Assembly (NCBI GenBank): GCA_902363835.1
Contig: CABJBM010000006.1
Span: 1 to 64,000, forward strand
Origin: Lachnospiraceae bacterium
GTDB taxonomy: Bacteria; Bacillota; Clostridia; Lachnospirales; Lachnospiraceae
DNA: 64,000 nt
Direction: 5' to 3'
Part shown: piece after piece, positions 61,397 through 64,000 of the stretch
Layout: every line of letters starts with the position of its first letter
Position numbering within the stretch: the stretch's first letter is position 1
Made by a program: the position numbers and the translations under genes
Notes under the pieces: model-generated
Told to the model about the DNA's origin: nothing
The model's input: the letters and a program-made list of their open reading frames with translations, nothing else
Databases searched by the model: none

Positions 61397-64000
61397 TTAA
61401 GCGCGTTTTACAGACACCGCACACACCTTGTATTCTGGGATGCGGGCGATATCATCAGTCACAAAATTCGTGATTTTATTTACATTTCCGTCTGCGAAAT
61501 GGAAGGTCATAAATACTTCGGAAGGCATCATCTTATCTCCTACCACCGCCCTGGTTTCAATTTCACCCCGGCGGGAGGATACTTTAACTCTGTCCCCGTT
61601 TTTAATTCCCAGCATGGCTGCATCTCCCTGATTGATTTCAATATAGGAGTCTCCGCAGATTTCATTTAAGCCTTCTGTCCGGCCTGTCATGGCTCTGGTG
61701 TTGTAATGGTAGAGCATACGGCCTGTAATCATCATAAACGGATAGTCATTGTCAGGGAGTTCCTTGGATGGCCGGTACTTTGCCGGATAAAAATATCCAA
61801 GGCCCCGTGAAAACTTTCCAACGTGCATGATATAAGTGCCCTTGCTCTCTTTGTCAATGCAGGGCCACTGAAGCGTCTCTCCATTGTCCAGCCTCTCAAA
61901 GCTGATGCCTCCAAAGACCGGCGTTACGCTGGCGATTTCATCCATGATCTCAGCCGCTGTCTTCCTCTCACAAGGATAGCCCATTCGGTTCATAACATCA
62001 TAAAAAATGTCCGTATCCAGGCGCATCTCGCCTTCCAGAGTCACAGCCTTGCGCACCCGTTGCACCCGCCGTTCCGTATTGCTGAAGGTTCCCTCCTTTT
62101 CCCCATAACTGGTTCCGGGCAGAACCACATCAGCAAACTGGGCCGTTTCCGTCATAAACAGCTCCTGCACCACCAGAAACTCCAGACTTTCCAGGGACTT
62201 GGCTACGTGGCCCGTATCCGGGTCAGTGACCATGGGATCTTCTCCGAAAATGTAGAGCCCTTTAATCTTCCCTTCTATGGCTCCCGGCAGCGCCTGGGTT
62301 GACATAAGTCCTGTGGTTTCACTTAAGGGTACTCCCCATGCTCTTTCAAACTTTTCCCGAACTTCTTTGTTTGCCACCTTTTGATATCCCGGGAAATCAT
62401 AGGGCATACATCCCATATCACAGGCACCCTGTACATTATTCTGCCCCCGGAGAGGGTTAATACCACAACCTGATTTTCCTATTTTTCCCACCGCCATTGC
62501 CAGATTGGAAAGGCTCATAACGCCCTCTGTTCCTGTGGAATGCTCCGTGACACCCAGACAGTAAATAATAGGAGCTTTTTTTGCCCTGGCGTACATTCTG
62601 GCGGCTTTGCGGATATCCTCCGCATCAATATGGCAAATCTGGGCAACCTTTTCCGGCGTATAATCTTTCACAATTTCAGCCAGTTCTTCAAAGCCTTCGG
62701 TCCTCTCCCGTATAAAGTCCATGTCAGCAAGGCCTTCCTTGATGATGACATGGATCATTGCGTTGGCAAAAGCGATATTGGTTCCGGCTTTGATGGGCAT
62801 ATGAATGACTGCATCCTTAACCAGATCGATCTTACGCGGGTCCACCACAATAATCTGCGTGCCCCTGCGGATCGCCTGCCGGATCTGTGCACCTACCACA
62901 GGGTGGGCTTCCGTGGGATTGGAGCCTATGAGTAAAATCAAGTCAACGTCTTCCGTAATGTCCTGTATGGGATTTGTCATGGCTCCGGAGCCTAAGGTCG
63001 TGGCAAGACCATGAACGGAGGCGGAGTGACAGACTCTTGCACAGTTATCCACGTTATTGGTTCCAAAAGCTGCCCGCATCATTTTCTGGAACACGTAATT
63101 ATCCTCATTAGGAGCCCTTGAGCAGGAAAAGCCGGCATTGGCATCCGCGCCATACTTCTTTTTGATTTCCATAAAACGGCTGGCAATCAAATCCAGAGCC
63201 TCATCCCAGCTGGCTTTCTCAAATTTTCCGTCGCGTTTGATCAGCGGATGGGTGAGGCGGTCTCCGGAATGAATGAACTTATAGGAGCCGAACTTGCCCT
63301 TTACGCACAGCAATCCTCTGTTTGATGGTCCATCGGCCGGATCAACTCCCACAATCCGGTTGTTTTTCACCAGAAGATCCATCTGGCAGCCAGTGGCACA
63401 ATGGGGACAGGTGGTCCGCACCTTTTTAACCTCCCAGGCCCTGTAGTGTTTTTGCTGGTCCTTAGATGAGAGCGCTCCTGTGGGACAGTTTGACACACAG
63501 TTTCCGCAGGATTCGCAAATGGATTCTCTCCATGGAAGCTGATAACTGGGACTCATACGGGTATCAAAGCCGCGGTTGGAAACGCTGATAACATCCCGCC
63601 CCTGAAGCTGCTGGCACACTCTGGTACAGCGCCGGCACATAATACATTTTTCAGGATGGAAAGAAAAGAAAGGATTGCTGCGGTCCACTTCATTGGTCCC
63701 TGTTCTCTTTCCGAAAGTGAAGCTGGTTTTTTCCACACCGTATTCCAGGCAGTATTCCTGAAGCCTGCACTCCCCGTTTGATGCGCAGTCAAAGCAGCTG
63801 AGCACATGGTTGCTCAAAAGCAGATCCAGGATAAAACGCCGTGACTCCACCACCCGTTCCGACCTGGTGGACACCTTCATTCCTGCAGCACAGTGCTCGG
63901 AGCAGGAAGGAACCAGCCCTCCCTTTCTTCCTCCTTCGATTTCCACCACACACATCCGGCAGGAACCGTCGGGAACCAGCTCTTTCATATGGCAAAGGGT
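61397..64000 (-). CDS. fdhF: formate dehydrogenase alpha subunit, 5' end outside the window
   Basis: At least 867 residues of a molybdopterin formate dehydrogenase; the frame runs off the right edge (codons before the ATG at 63988 read 'TLCH', part of the 2Fe-2S domain), so the true start is beyond 64000. Domains: 2Fe-2S ferredoxin (partial), His/Cys cluster 'CFDCASNGECRLQEYC', two 4Fe-4S ('CIMCRRCTRVC', 'CESCGNCVSNC'), then the Mo domain with its own 'CPHCATGCQM'. The active-site residue is cysteine ('CARVCHSAS'), not selenocysteine. It oxidises formate or reduces CO2. Confidence 0.92.
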   Translation of the reverse strand, partial: TLCHMKELVPDGSCRMCVVEIEGGRKGGLVPSCSEHCAAGMKVSTRSERVVESRRFILDLLLSNHVLSCFDCASNGECRLQEYCLEYGVEKTSFTFGKRTGTNEVDRSNPFFSFHPEKCIMCRRCTRVCQQLQGRDVISVSNRGFDTRMSPSYQLPWRESICESCGNCVSNCPTGALSSKDQQKHYRAWEVKKVRTTCPHCATGCQMDLLVKNNRIVGVDPADGPSNRGLLCVKGKFGSYKFIHSGDRLTHPLIKRDGKFEKASWDEALDLIASRFMEIKKKYGADANAGFSCSRAPNEDNYVFQKMMRAAFGTNNVDNCARVCHSASVHGLATTLGSGAMTNPIQDITEDVDLILLIGSNPTEAHPVVGAQIRQAIRRGTQIIVVDPRKIDLVKDAVIHMPIKAGTNIAFANAMIHVIIKEGLADMDFIRERTEGFEELAEIVKDYTPEKVAQICHIDAEDIRKAARMYARAKKAPIIYCLGVTEHSTGTEGVMSLSNLAMAVGKIGKSGCGINPLRGQNNVQGACDMGCMPYDFPGYQKVANKEVREKFERAWGVPLSETTGLMSTQALPGAIEGKIKGLYIFGEDPMVTDPDTGHVAKSLESLEFLVVQELFMTETAQFADVVLPGTSYGEKEGTFSNTERRVQRVRKAVTLEGEMRLDTDIFYDVMNRMGYPCERKTAAEIMDEIASVTPVFGGISFERLDNGETLQWPCIDKESKGTYIMHVGKFSRGLGYFYPAKYRPSKELPDNDYPFMMITGRMLYHYNTRAMTGRTEGLNEICGDSYIEINQGDAAMLGIKNGDRVKVSSRRGEIETRAVVGDKMMPSEVFMTFHFADGNVNKITNFVTDDIARIPEYKVCAVSVKRA

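Overview
The window looks like chromosomal DNA from a low-to-mid GC, strictly anaerobic Firmicute, most likely a Lachnospiraceae / Lacrimispora-type Clostridium. The support is AGGAGG-type Shine-Dalgarno sites, sigma-A promoters, CIRCE control of htpG, a yjdF-type leader, desulfoferrodoxin-like and DUF4180/DUF5721/CGGC proteins, a formate dehydrogenase, and several ABC sugar and osmolyte systems. I saw no tRNA, rRNA or CRISPR. All functional calls are from reading sequence motifs; no database search was possible.

Layout. 0.3-4.1 kb: GyrI-like protein, then DedA / cysteine desulfurase / CGGC genes, then a prenyltransferase-repeat protein. 4.2-8.6 kb: an osmolyte (OpuB-type) ABC transporter operon with a divergent-looking but co-oriented GntR+RCK_C (BusR-like) regulator and a clear promoter/operator; a headless WYL regulator lies at its 3' end. 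8.7-10.5 kb: REC-GGDEF-HD-GYP protein with a decayed Hpt gene in front. 10.9-21.8 kb: a large zinc-starvation cluster, all on the minus strand: Fur/Zur-family regulator, Cys/His-rich membrane protein, ZnuA-ZnuC-ZnuB, two COG0523 GTPases, a zinc-free ribosomal protein L33, and two copies of an unusual pair made of a GTPase-permease fusion plus a TIGR03943 (YcgQ-like) protein. 22.0-24.9 kb: yjdF with its leader, HTH-desulfoferrodoxin regulator, GIY-YIG protein, GNAT acetyltransferase, RpiR remnant. 24.9-30.0 kb: four-LysM protein with long Pro/Gln/Thr repeats and a divergent PAS-GGDEF-HD-GYP protein. 30.1-35.3 kb: flavin oxidase with a hairpin over its ribosome binding site, OhrR/MarR regulator, glutathione peroxidase, and a four-domain sulfur-transfer oxidoreductase.

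35.3-38.0 kb is a visibly AT-rich scar with IS3-family and ISXO2/IS1595-family remnants, a VOC-like gene and a DUF4352 pseudogene. 38.0-42.9 kb: MazG-like pyrophosphohydrolase, HTH/DUF4180 pair, cytidylate-kinase-like protein, galactokinase, radical SAM protein. 42.9-54.0 kb: CapA-like protein and a carbohydrate locus (ABC binding protein and two permeases without an ATPase, PHP metallohydrolase, GH38-like hydrolase, GntR/LacI-type regulator, GH1 beta-glucosidase). 54.3-58.5 kb: DegV, a small secreted/membrane protein, HtpG under CIRCE, DUF5721. 58.7-64.0 kb: M18 aminopeptidase, MoeA, and a formate dehydrogenase alpha subunit that runs off the right edge.

The most interesting points are the zinc cluster with its duplicated GTPase-permease fusion module, a structured element repeated in front of three different genes (41.6, 41.8 tandem, 55.6 kb), the BusR-like control region, the uncharacterised glycan locus, and the RBS-burying hairpin at 30.0 kb.
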